Below are positions 7,531 through 14,259 of a stretch of DNA of 35,055 nt, piece after piece. A model generated the notes under the pieces. That model saw nothing but the letters and a program-made list of their open reading frames with translations, did no database searches and was not told the origin of the DNA. Within the stretch, counting starts at the first letter, position 1. Every line of letters begins with the position of its first letter. The DNA is from Lentisphaeria bacterium (GTDB taxonomy: Bacteria; Verrucomicrobiota; Lentisphaeria; Victivallales; Victivallaceae). The translations under genes were made by a program, and so were the position numbers. Location of the stretch: the NCBI GenBank assembly GCA_017443585.1, contig JAFSYV010000178.1, positions 1-35,055 on the forward strand, given 5' to 3'.

Positions 7531-8712
7531 TCAAGAATTCCTTTTTTCCAGCACGGCGGCGAAGGCGCCGTCGATGTGCAGATCGGGGAGGAGCTGACGC
7601 ATGGATTTGAGGGAAAACTCCTCGTGCCGCGCCAGAAAGGCTTCGACCTGCCGGGAGTTTTCCTCCTCCTCGATGGAGCAGGTGCCGTAAATGAGTTTCC
7701 CGCCCGGAGCGGTGAGGCGCGCCGCCTGATCGAGAAGCTGAGACTGGAGCTCGGCGAGCTTCGCCAGTTTCGACCGGGTGAAGTGCCACAGGGCGTCGGG
7801 CCGGCGGCGGAAAACCCCAGTGTTGGAACAGGGAACGTCGGCCAGAACGACGTCGTAGACGCCGGTGATCTCTTCCGGCAACGCGGTGATGATCTCGGCT
7901 TCGACGCCCCGTGCTTCAAGATTTTCCCCGGTCAGGCGCTGACGGTTCCGGGAGCGGTCGGCGGCGATGAGCAGCGCGCCGGGGGGCAGCAGTTCGGCCA
8001 GCATCAGCGTCTTGCCGCCGGGGGCGGCGCAGAGGTCGAGCGCACGGGAAGCTCCGGTCAGGTCCGCCTCCTGAAAAAACAGCGAGGCGGCGGGATCCTG
8101 CACGTAGATATGGTGTTTCCGGAAGGGGGCGCTGGCCAGGACTTCGCCGGGGTTTCCCCGGAAAAAGCGGAAGGCGGGGCTCGTTATCGCCTCGGCGTTC
8201 AGCCCCTCCAGAGGCCAGTCCCGCTCGAGGCGGAAGGTGAAATCCGCCCCGGCCAGAAAGGCGCGGGTAAGCTGCGGCAGTTCCGCACCGTGCCGGCGGC
8301 GTTCCAGAAAGAAGCCGGGCAGGACCTTTTCGGGCTCGTCCGAAAAAACAGGCTGTTCCCGGCAAAGCTGTCTCAAGACGGCGTTGACGAATTTGTCCGC
8401 CTTCCGGGATTTCGCCTCGTCGACGGCCACGTTGACCGCCGATTCGGGCGCGATCCCCGTCTGGAAAAAGATCTGGGTCGCCGCCGCCTGCAGAAGCGCC
8501 CGCACCGCCGGATGGGGCGGCCGGGCGACGAGAGGTTTCAGAAGCGCGTCGATCTGCTTGCGGCGACGGTAAAAGGTGAGCACCAGATGGCTGATGCTCC
8601 GGCGAAACCGGGGATCCGCGGCATCCAGTTCCTCATCCAGGACGGCGCGCCCGGAATCGACGGCCGCGATCACTCGGGCGCCGCCGCTCAAGATCCTGCC
8701 GGAATCGTGCAT
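7531..8712 (-). CDS. rsmB: 16S rRNA (cytosine-5)-methyltransferase RsmB family
   Basis: Predicted to methylate C967 of 16S rRNA with S-adenosylmethionine. The 393 residues comprise an N-terminal NusB-like RNA-binding domain (about 1-140: SGRAVLDEEL, AVNVAVDEAKSRKADKFVNAVLRQ) and a C-terminal methyltransferase domain. The domain has the AdoMet loop LDLCAAPGGKT (225-235), motif IV DVPCSNTGVFRRRPD with Cys295, and motif VI GTCSIEEEEN with the catalytic Cys345. Both cysteines needed by RsmB-type enzymes are present. The start codon shares one base with the hldD stop (TGATG), so translation is coupled. The gene sits in a minus operon with lptD and hldD, an unusual place for an rRNA methyltransferase. 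Confidence 0.93.
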   Translation of the reverse strand: MHDSGRILSGGARVIAAVDSGRAVLDEELDAADPRFRRSISHLVLTFYRRRKQIDALLKPLVARPPHPAVRALLQAAATQIFFQTGIAPESAVNVAVDEAKSRKADKFVNAVLRQLCREQPVFSDEPEKVLPGFFLERRRHGAELPQLTRAFLAGADFTFRLERDWPLEGLNAEAITSPAFRFFRGNPGEVLASAPFRKHHIYVQDPAASLFFQEADLTGASRALDLCAAPGGKTLMLAELLPPGALLIAADRSRNRQRLTGENLEARGVEAEIITALPEEITGVYDVVLADVPCSNTGVFRRRPDALWHFTRSKLAKLAELQSQLLDQAARLTAPGGKLIYGTCSIEEEENSRQVEAFLARHEEFSLKSMRQLLPDLHIDGAFAAVLEKRNS

Positions 8713-9686
8713 CAGTCCCCCAGGTACTTGCCGGGGAGAAGGTAATTCACCACGTAGTCCCGGATCGACTCTTCGAGGGAGGGAACGGCCTTGTCGTAGC
8801 CGAGGCCGAAAAGTTTGCCCCTTTCGGCCTTGGTGTAGTACTGGTAGCGGTCCCGCAGATGCTCCGGCATCTCGATATACTCGATGTTGACTTCACGCCC
8901 GAGGGCGGAAAAGACCGCCCGGCCCAGAGCGTTCCAGGTTTCCGCCCGGCCGCTGCCGATGTTGTAGAGCCCGCAGGCGCGGGAGTTGCCGAAAAGATAG
9001 AGGACCATGTCCACGGCGGGCTTCACATAGAGGAAATCCCGCTTGAATTCGCCGTGGGCATACTGAGGATTGTAAGAGCGGAACAGCCGCAGTTTGCCGT
9101 CGGCCGTGATCTGTTCGAAAGCCCGGAGCACCACACTGCGCATTTCGCCCTTGTGCCGCTCGTTGGGACCGTAGACGTTGGAAAATTTGCACCCCACCAG
9201 GCGCTTGAGCCAGCCCCGGCGCCGGGCGTAGAGGTCGAACATCTGCTTGGAGTATCCGTACATGTTCAGGGGCCGGAGCTCCTCGATCCTGTCGTCGTCG
9301 TCCACGTAGCCGCGGGAGCCGTCGCCGTAGGTGGCGCAGCTGGAGGCGTAAACCATGCGGATCCCCTTGGAAACGCAGAACTCAGCCAGCTCCGCCGTGT
9401 AACGGAAGTTGTTGTCGATGAGGTAGCTTGCATTCCTCTCGGTGGTCGAGGAGCAGGCGCCCAGGTGGAAGACGCCCTCCACGCCCCCGGCGAAGTCACC
9501 CTGCTGAAGTCTGGCGCGGAAGACCTCCTTTTCCAGATAGTCGTTGTAGGCAAGAGGGACGAGGTTCTTCCACTTGTCGGAGTTCCCCAGATGGTCGACG
9601 ATGAGGATATCGTCGATGCCTCTTGCATTCAGCGCCGCAACGACGGCACTGCCGATCAAGCCGGCCCCGCCGGTCACGATGTACAT
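8712..9686 (-). CDS. hldD: ADP-L-glycero-D-manno-heptose 6-epimerase
   Basis: HldD makes ADP-L-glycero-D-manno-heptose, the heptose donor of the LPS inner core. The 324-residue short-chain dehydrogenase/reductase has the NADP-binding glycine motif TGGAGLIGS (5-13), YASSCATYGDGS (113-124), catalytic Tyr143 and Lys147 in MYGYSK, and the family-specific stretches FSNVYGPNE, HGEFKRDFLYV, YNIGSGRAETWN and IEYIEMPEHLRDRYQYYTKAE. I place the start at the ATG 9686: GGGGAG lies 7 bases upstream. A TTG two codons earlier is almost on top of that site. It lies 21 bases after lptD and overlaps rsmB by one base. Its presence implies a heptose-containing core in this organism. Confidence 0.93.
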   Translation of the reverse strand: MYIVTGGAGLIGSAVVAALNARGIDDILIVDHLGNSDKWKNLVPLAYNDYLEKEVFRARLQQGDFAGGVEGVFHLGACSSTTERNASYLIDNNFRYTAELAEFCVSKGIRMVYASSCATYGDGSRGYVDDDDRIEELRPLNMYGYSKQMFDLYARRRGWLKRLVGCKFSNVYGPNERHKGEMRSVVLRAFEQITADGKLRLFRSYNPQYAHGEFKRDFLYVKPAVDMVLYLFGNSRACGLYNIGSGRAETWNALGRAVFSALGREVNIEYIEMPEHLRDRYQYYTKAERGKLFGLGYDKAVPSLEESIRDYVVNYLLPGKYLGD

Positions 9687-9707
9687 GGTCAAACTCCCCT
9701 GTTCAAG

Positions 9708-12482
9708 TTAAAGTCCGAAACCGCCGGAACCGCCGCCCAGGCTGCTCAGGACCGCGTTCTTGTTCCCCATGATGGGGGAATCCAGTCCGGTCAGGCGGGC
9801 CGAAATGGAAAAAGAGGTGTCCCAGCGCTTTTTGTGCTCATCGGAATCGTAGTCGAAGGAAAGGATGCCCGCCACCTCGACGCAGTGCATGAGCCGCCTG
9901 AGCATGAACTTGCAGCTGCTGATGTGGCCTTCGATGAAGTCGTATCCCAGGGCGAAGCTGGCGAAAGTCCGGTAGTCCGGCGTCACCGGGACGCTGACGC
10001 CCACGGTGAAGGTTTCGCTGTGCTTATACCAGTCCTTGCGGAACCAGCGGGTGCTTTCGAGCATGGTGAGGGTGGAGCCCATGGAGTAGGGATTGCGTCC
10101 GTTGTAGGGGCGGATGTAGTCGTAGCTGAAGAAGAAGACGACGTGCTCCACGGGCGAATATCTCAGCGAGAGGTTCCAGCGGTTGAGCCACTTGAGATCG
10201 ATCCCCGTCCGTCCCACGTTGCGGTTGCGCCGGTAGTCGTCGGGCATCTTGTCGTTGTTGCCCCCCGCGTCGATGGAGATCTCGGTGCTGAGCGTCAGCC
10301 CCTTGATGGGGTTCAAACTCAGCAACGTGCAGAAATCGCCCACGGGATTCATGCCGTTCTTCCTCGTGGTGTGGATGTCGATGAAGTTTTCCAACCGCAG
10401 CAGTTCGCGCAGGTCGTCTCCGGCACGGGTCTCAAGGCGGTTCTCCACGCCGATCCGGAAGAAACTCTGTCCTTCGATCCGGTCGATCTCGTCGAAGTAG
10501 TAGATGTGATTGCGGCCCAGATTGGAGACACCGATGAAGGTATAGTTGATGTAGGGGCGGATCACGTGGCGCAGGCCGTCGATCAGCATGATCCGGTTCC
10601 TGACGTCGGACCAGGTCCCGTGGATCTTGGTCGAAAGTTCCGCACCCAATTCCGAGGCCAGGCGGACCTTGGAGCCGCCCTTGCCGTCGTAATTGCGGAA
10701 ATAGTAGCCGGTCATGTTGGTGGGCGAGGCCGCGGCGAACATCTTGATGAGATCGTCCTCGCTCACGCTCTCTTTGGAGGTCTTGGAGTAGGCGGTCACC
10801 TTGACGCCGGCCCGAGGCACGAAGACGAAGTAGGGAGTCCGCAGAGGCAGGTAGAGGAAATGGGTGGTGTCCAGCCGGAAGGAGTCATAATCCTTGAGCT
10901 TCGATCCCCACGATGCCCACGACGGGAGCTTCTCGTCGAACTGGATCCACTTCATCCGGTAGTACCCCGCGGTGAGGTCGCCCTGATAGTAGAAGGGCGA
11001 GTCGAAGATCCGCTGGCGCTGGGCCGAAAAGAGCACTTCGGGGAGTTTTTCCACCGTGGTATAGGCGGTCATGATCCGGGGCCGGAAATAGAGGGCCGCC
11101 GTCAGGTAGTCGAACTGCTGTTCCAGAGCCGCAAAGGTGGCGGGCTCGGCGTCGGTGTTGAAACGGGTGCTGAAAAAGTCGCGGGTGAAGTAAGGATCGC
11201 TCGAGTATTCGATCACCCCGCGGAAATCCAGGTAGGGGGTTATGTGGGTCACGTTGGAAAGCCGGAGATCGAAACGGGCATGGGGCACCTTGAGCCGGTA
11301 CTTGTCGTAGTCATCGGTCTCATAGGGCCGGATGTCGTAGAGCCCGTAGGCGAACAGATCGGTCCGGCTGTTCTCGGTGACGAACCGTCCCTCGGCCCCG
11401 TACCCGATGCCGCGAAGCGAATACCAGTCGCCCCGGAGTTTCACCGAGGAGTAGGGATACTCCGAAAGGTTGAAGCGCTTGTAACCGGAGAAGAAATATC
11501 CCCACTTGCTCTTTTTGCCGATCTGGAAGCCGAAAAGTCCGGGGTCCTCGTCCCGCGGCTTGCAGATGACGGGGAAGTAGAAGACGGGCAGTCCGTAGAT
11601 CTTGCCCACCCCGTGCCACAAGGTGACCATGTATTCATCGGTATCCCGCTCGAGGCCCGCCGTGCCCTGGAACTCGCTCTTGTTGGGGGTCAGGCGCAAT
11701 TTCGAGGCGCCGATGGAGAAGTGGGCGTTGTCGGACTCCAGATAGGGACAGGAGCTGATCTCGCCGTTGACCAGTTCGATCACGCCGCTCACGAAACGCT
11801 CGCCGGAATCGGCCCGGCAGACCAGATTCCCGCTCCGCAGCCGCAGACGGTCGAAGCGGAAATATCCCGTCTTCAAATTGCCCGCCACCCGCTGGCAGCT
11901 GATCGACTCCGTGATGCCGTCGACGGCGATCGTGATCTTCTTCTCGCCGAAGACGTCTCCGGCAAGCCCCAGCACCTCGACGGTGTAGCGGGTATCCTTT
12001 TCGAGTTCGGCCAGCTCCTTGACCGTGACCGTCCGGTAGACGACCTTGCGCCGCTGGAGTTTGCAGTTGCCCACAGCCTCCAGGTCCTGAAGGTCCGGAT
12101 TGAAGATCGCCTTATCGCAGCTGATGGTAATGTTCTTGTACCTGATGGCCACATGACCGCTCAGGATGTAGTTGCCGCCCGAAACGCTCCAGGAATCGGC
12201 CTGGATCCGCCGGAGCGCCTTCAGCGTGTCGGGGACGGCGGGCTTGGCCTTTTTCTTCGAAGCGGGAGCCGGACGCCTGGACTTCGCCGCATCGGCGAGA
12301 GGGCCCCTATCCCCTTCCCTGGAAACCGAAGCGGAACGCTTCGGTTTCGGCGCATCGGCGACGGGGAGCCGGTCCCCCTCCTCCGAACCCGAAGCGGAGG
12401 TCCGGGAATTACGGGCATCTTCGGCGGCGAAGCCCAGAAGACACGCACAGAAGAGCAAGAGGATCCCACATATCTTTTTCAT
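9708..12482 (-). CDS. lptD: LPS-assembly outer-membrane protein LptD
   Basis: LptD forms the outer-membrane beta-barrel that, with LptE, inserts LPS into the outer leaflet. The 924-residue protein begins with a signal peptide (MKKICGILLLFCACLLGFAA). A low-complexity, charged linker (about 21-95) follows and contains two imperfect copies of an EGDR-P-ADA-K-R unit. Next is an OstA/LptA-like periplasmic domain (about 95-230: YILSGHVAIRYKNITISC, GNLVCRADSG), then a long barrel region with GLPVFYFPVICKPRDEDPGLFGFQIGKK-type LptD sequence. I place the start at 12482: the ATG overlaps the acyltransferase stop as ATGA, and GGGAG lies 8 bases upstream. The end is glycine-rich (SLGGGSGGFGL) rather than the usual aromatic barrel end. 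The upstream extension in the same frame is not expected to be coding. Confidence 0.9.
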   Translation of the reverse strand: MKKICGILLLFCACLLGFAAEDARNSRTSASGSEEGDRLPVADAPKPKRSASVSREGDRGPLADAAKSRRPAPASKKKAKPAVPDTLKALRRIQADSWSVSGGNYILSGHVAIRYKNITISCDKAIFNPDLQDLEAVGNCKLQRRKVVYRTVTVKELAELEKDTRYTVEVLGLAGDVFGEKKITIAVDGITESISCQRVAGNLKTGYFRFDRLRLRSGNLVCRADSGERFVSGVIELVNGEISSCPYLESDNAHFSIGASKLRLTPNKSEFQGTAGLERDTDEYMVTLWHGVGKIYGLPVFYFPVICKPRDEDPGLFGFQIGKKSKWGYFFSGYKRFNLSEYPYSSVKLRGDWYSLRGIGYGAEGRFVTENSRTDLFAYGLYDIRPYETDDYDKYRLKVPHARFDLRLSNVTHITPYLDFRGVIEYSSDPYFTRDFFSTRFNTDAEPATFAALEQQFDYLTAALYFRPRIMTAYTTVEKLPEVLFSAQRQRIFDSPFYYQGDLTAGYYRMKWIQFDEKLPSWASWGSKLKDYDSFRLDTTHFLYLPLRTPYFVFVPRAGVKVTAYSKTSKESVSEDDLIKMFAAASPTNMTGYYFRNYDGKGGSKVRLASELGAELSTKIHGTWSDVRNRIMLIDGLRHVIRPYINYTFIGVSNLGRNHIYYFDEIDRIEGQSFFRIGVENRLETRAGDDLRELLRLENFIDIHTTRKNGMNPVGDFCTLLSLNPIKGLTLSTEISIDAGGNNDKMPDDYRRNRNVGRTGIDLKWLNRWNLSLRYSPVEHVVFFFSYDYIRPYNGRNPYSMGSTLTMLESTRWFRKDWYKHSETFTVGVSVPVTPDYRTFASFALGYDFIEGHISSCKFMLRRLMHCVEVAGILSFDYDSDEHKKRWDTSFSISARLTGLDSPIMGNKNAVLSSLGGGSGGFGL
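12322..12348. repeat. Perfect 12-bp inverted repeat inside lptD
   Basis: GAAACCGAAGCG (12322-12333) and CGCTTCGGTTTC (12337-12348) are exact reverse complements around a three-base loop. It falls in the linker region of lptD, about codons 45-54. No T-run follows on either strand, so it does not look like a terminator. Related CCGAAGCGG words occur nearby at about 12389, which fits local duplication of the linker. Confidence 0.75.
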
Positions 12483-13312
12483 GCGCCGGGCTCCCTGGAT
12501 TCCGCCTCGAACCAGCGCTTGAGGCGGCTTTGGATGAAGTCGATGGTCCACTGCAGCTGTTCCTGCCCGTTCCCGGTGATCTCCATGGCCGGGCCGAACT
12601 CGAACCAGGTGTGACGTCCGGGATGGACCGGGCCCAGATCGCGGAAAGGCCCCCTGCCCTGGGTGAGAAAGTCGGTCTTGAGGGCAAAGGGGACCACGGG
12701 GACCCCCGCGCTCTTGGCGATTTTGACGCCCAGCGAATTGAACTTTTCCGGATCCAGGAAGGGGGATCTGGTGGACTGGGGAAAGACGATGAGGGATTTG
12801 CCCGAAGTCAGCAGTCTTTTCCCTTCGGTAAGCACGGTCTTCAGGTCATCCCGAGGATTTTTCCGCTCCACCGGGATGTTCCCGATGGCGGAAAGGATGT
12901 CCTTGAAATAGGGGACGCGCATCAGGGAATCCTTGACCACGAAAGCGAAGTCCACGTACTCCCTGGCCACGGCGTGGAAGAGCCCCGTTTCGAGCAAACT
13001 CATGTGATTGCCCATGAGGACCACGGGGCGGCCGTTCAACGCGCGGAGGTGCTCCCGGCCCCGGACGTGGACGGGGCTCCCGCAGCTCTCGGTGAGCCTG
13101 AAATTGATGCTCGACATGCGGATCTGGGCGTCGCCGTCCAGTTTCCCCAGCTGGCCCAGCCGGCCGCTGCGGCAGAAGACGCCGAAGTTCACCGCGTAAA
13201 AGTACCAGCGGCTGCACAGCATCAGCCGGAAAAGCCGGGACTGGGGGGCATCGGCGGGAGTATCGTATGAATCGAGGCCGGTCATGACGGCCCCATCGTT
13301 TAACTTTGCCAT
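12479..13312 (-). CDS. Lysophospholipid/lipid A-type acyltransferase (PlsC-LPLAT fold)
   Basis: A 277-residue acyltransferase of the LPLAT superfamily, predicted to acylate a membrane lipid such as lysophosphatidate or a lipid A precursor. Motif I reads NHMSLLE (102-108), a His-X4-Glu where PlsC enzymes usually have His-X4-Asp. A conserved block 3 is visible as VFPQSTRS (176-183), with Gln-Ser where FPEGTRS is common. FFA or acyl-acceptor pocket residues cannot be read. A hydrophobic stretch, LFRLMLCSRWYFYAVNFGVF (27-46), may anchor it to the membrane. I use the ATG at 13312, downstream of the promoter at 13360-13388. AGGA lies only one base before it, so the second ATG at 13285 is a real alternative. 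Its stop overlaps the lptD start, so it heads the envelope operon. Confidence 0.8.
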   Translation of the reverse strand: MAKLNDGAVMTGLDSYDTPADAPQSRLFRLMLCSRWYFYAVNFGVFCRSGRLGQLGKLDGDAQIRMSSINFRLTESCGSPVHVRGREHLRALNGRPVVLMGNHMSLLETGLFHAVAREYVDFAFVVKDSLMRVPYFKDILSAIGNIPVERKNPRDDLKTVLTEGKRLLTSGKSLIVFPQSTRSPFLDPEKFNSLGVKIAKSAGVPVVPFALKTDFLTQGRGPFRDLGPVHPGRHTWFEFGPAMEITGNGQEQLQWTIDFIQSRLKRWFEAESREPGA

Positions 13313-13359
13313 ATCCTGAAAACACCCTGTTGCAAGTGAAATCCAACAAAACACGTGAT

Positions 13360-13388
13360 AATATAGCACCTGTATGCGGGTTTTTCCA
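13360..13388 (-). promoter_or_regulatory. Promoter of the acyltransferase-lptD-hldD-rsmB-PHP operon
   Basis: Read on the minus strand, a -35 of TGGAAA (13383-13388) and a -10 of TATATT (13360-13365) lie 17 bases apart. Transcription should start near 13353, giving a leader of about 40 bases. The -35 is one mismatch from TTGAAA. Confidence 0.6.
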
Positions 13389-13420
13389 CCGCTTTCCGGA
13401 AAATCCCCTCTTTTTTTTAC

Positions 13421-13454
13421 AAAAAGGGCGCCCGTGCGACGGGCCTCGGGCGCC
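13421..13454 (-). terminator. Intrinsic terminator after the pseudopilin-like gene
   Basis: On the minus strand GGCGCCCG (13447-13454) pairs perfectly with CGGGCGCC (13427-13434) across a 12-base loop and is followed by CTTTTTGT. It ends the DUF4838-pseudopilin operon before the promoter of the envelope operon at 13360-13388. A second small palindrome, GAAGGCC-G-GGCCTTC (13461-13475), overlaps the stop codon. Confidence 0.85.
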
Positions 13455-13473
13455 ACAACGGAAGGCCGGGCCT

Positions 13474-14259
13474 TCAGAGTTTGAGCGCGGTCGGGGACCA
13501 GGTCTGCCCGTTGTAGGAGACGTGGGAGGAATCGGGGAATTCGCTGAAGGTCAGGGTCTTCACGTGGAGATCGGCCCACATGAAGTTCGCCTTGCCGTTG
13601 TGCCGGGGCGGCACAGCCTTGCGCCGACCGTCCAGAGAGTAGGAGTCCTTGTAGATGCAGCGGTAGTCGGTGTTGCCCCAGCCGTTGCCGTCGGCGAGAT
13701 AAACGGTCACCGAAGGCCGGACCACCTGCCGGAGTTTCAGCGTCGACGTCCCGCTGCCGCCGTGGAAGTTTGCATTGAAGGCGAAGGAAAGGTAGACCGT
13801 GTCGGAGTTGGTCGGGAAGCAGGGGATCCCCGGTGAGACGCTTTCGTTGGTGACGAAGCACTGGGGAACTCCCGGCATGGCGGGACAGGCCAGCTTGCTG
13901 CGGTGGATCTCGCCGCTTTCAGTCTTGCAGACGCCGCCCCAGTACTCCTCGTCGTGCTGCCAGGGCATGTAGGCCTTGAGGCCGGTCCAGCGCCGTTCGA
14001 ACCAGTACCAGGGCCGGGTGGCGTAGGTGGTCTTCAGCCCGGCCACGGGATACCAGTCGTTGTTGTCCGCCTGGTAAAAGGCCACATACTTGCCGACGGT
14101 GCCGAAATTGTTGAGGCAGTTGACGGTCTGGGCGGACATCCGGGCGTTCTGGAGCGCAGGCAGCAGCATGGCGGCCAGAATGGCGATGATGGCGATGACC
14201 ACCAGCAATTCGATCAGCGTGAAAAACCGCCGCAGGCGGTAAAGAGGCTCTTTCTTCAT
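13474..14259 (-). CDS. Prepilin-type N-terminal cleavage/methylation protein (H-X9-DG-like end)
   Basis: A 261-residue pseudopilin-like protein of a type highly expanded in Lentisphaerota and Planctomycetota; its role is not known from sequence. It has a short basic leader ([12 protein letters not shown]), then [20 protein letters not shown], with Glu at +5 as prepilin peptidase substrates require. Residue -1 is Phe, not the usual Gly. A globular domain follows, with [13 protein letters not shown], several cysteines and a C-terminal [18 protein letters not shown]. That last stretch matches the H-X9-DG pattern in spacing but has Asp-Leu instead of Asp-Gly. The ATG at 14259 shares one base with the stop of the DUF4838 gene (TGATG), so the two are translationally coupled. 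It is followed by a strong terminator. The product is expected to be inner-membrane anchored and exported. Confidence 0.88.
   Translation of the reverse strand: MKKEPLYRLRRFFTLIELLVVIAIIAILAAMLLPALQNARMSAQTVNCLNNFGTVGKYVAFYQADNNDWYPVAGLKTTYATRPWYWFERRWTGLKAYMPWQHDEEYWGGVCKTESGEIHRSKLACPAMPGVPQCFVTNESVSPGIPCFPTNSDTVYLSFAFNANFHGGSGTSTLKLRQVVRPSVTVYLADGNGWGNTDYRCIYKDSYSLDGRRKAVPPRHNGKANFMWADLHVKTLTFSEFPDSSHVSYNGQTWSPTALKL

Noticed and set aside
9687-9692. A TTG start for hldD two codons upstream of the ATG.
   Set aside because: The ribosome-binding site would touch the TTG. The ATG at 9686 starts exactly at the NADP-binding strand.
8859-12614. A 1251-codon open frame on the plus strand opposite hldD and lptD.
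   Set aside because: It is the antisense shadow of two well-supported genes. High GC at third codon positions removes stop codons from the opposite strand, and the translation has no recognisable domain.
13330-13364. A plus-strand promoter from TTGCAA (13330-13335) and TAATAT (13359-13364).
   Set aside because: The spacing is 23 bases and no plus-strand gene follows. The minus-strand reading with 17 bases fits the operon.
13461-13475. GAAGGCC-G-GGCCTTC as a second terminator of the pseudopilin gene.
   Set aside because: The palindrome has a one-base centre that cannot form a loop without opening pairs, and no T-run follows. The hairpin at 13427-13454 is the better candidate.
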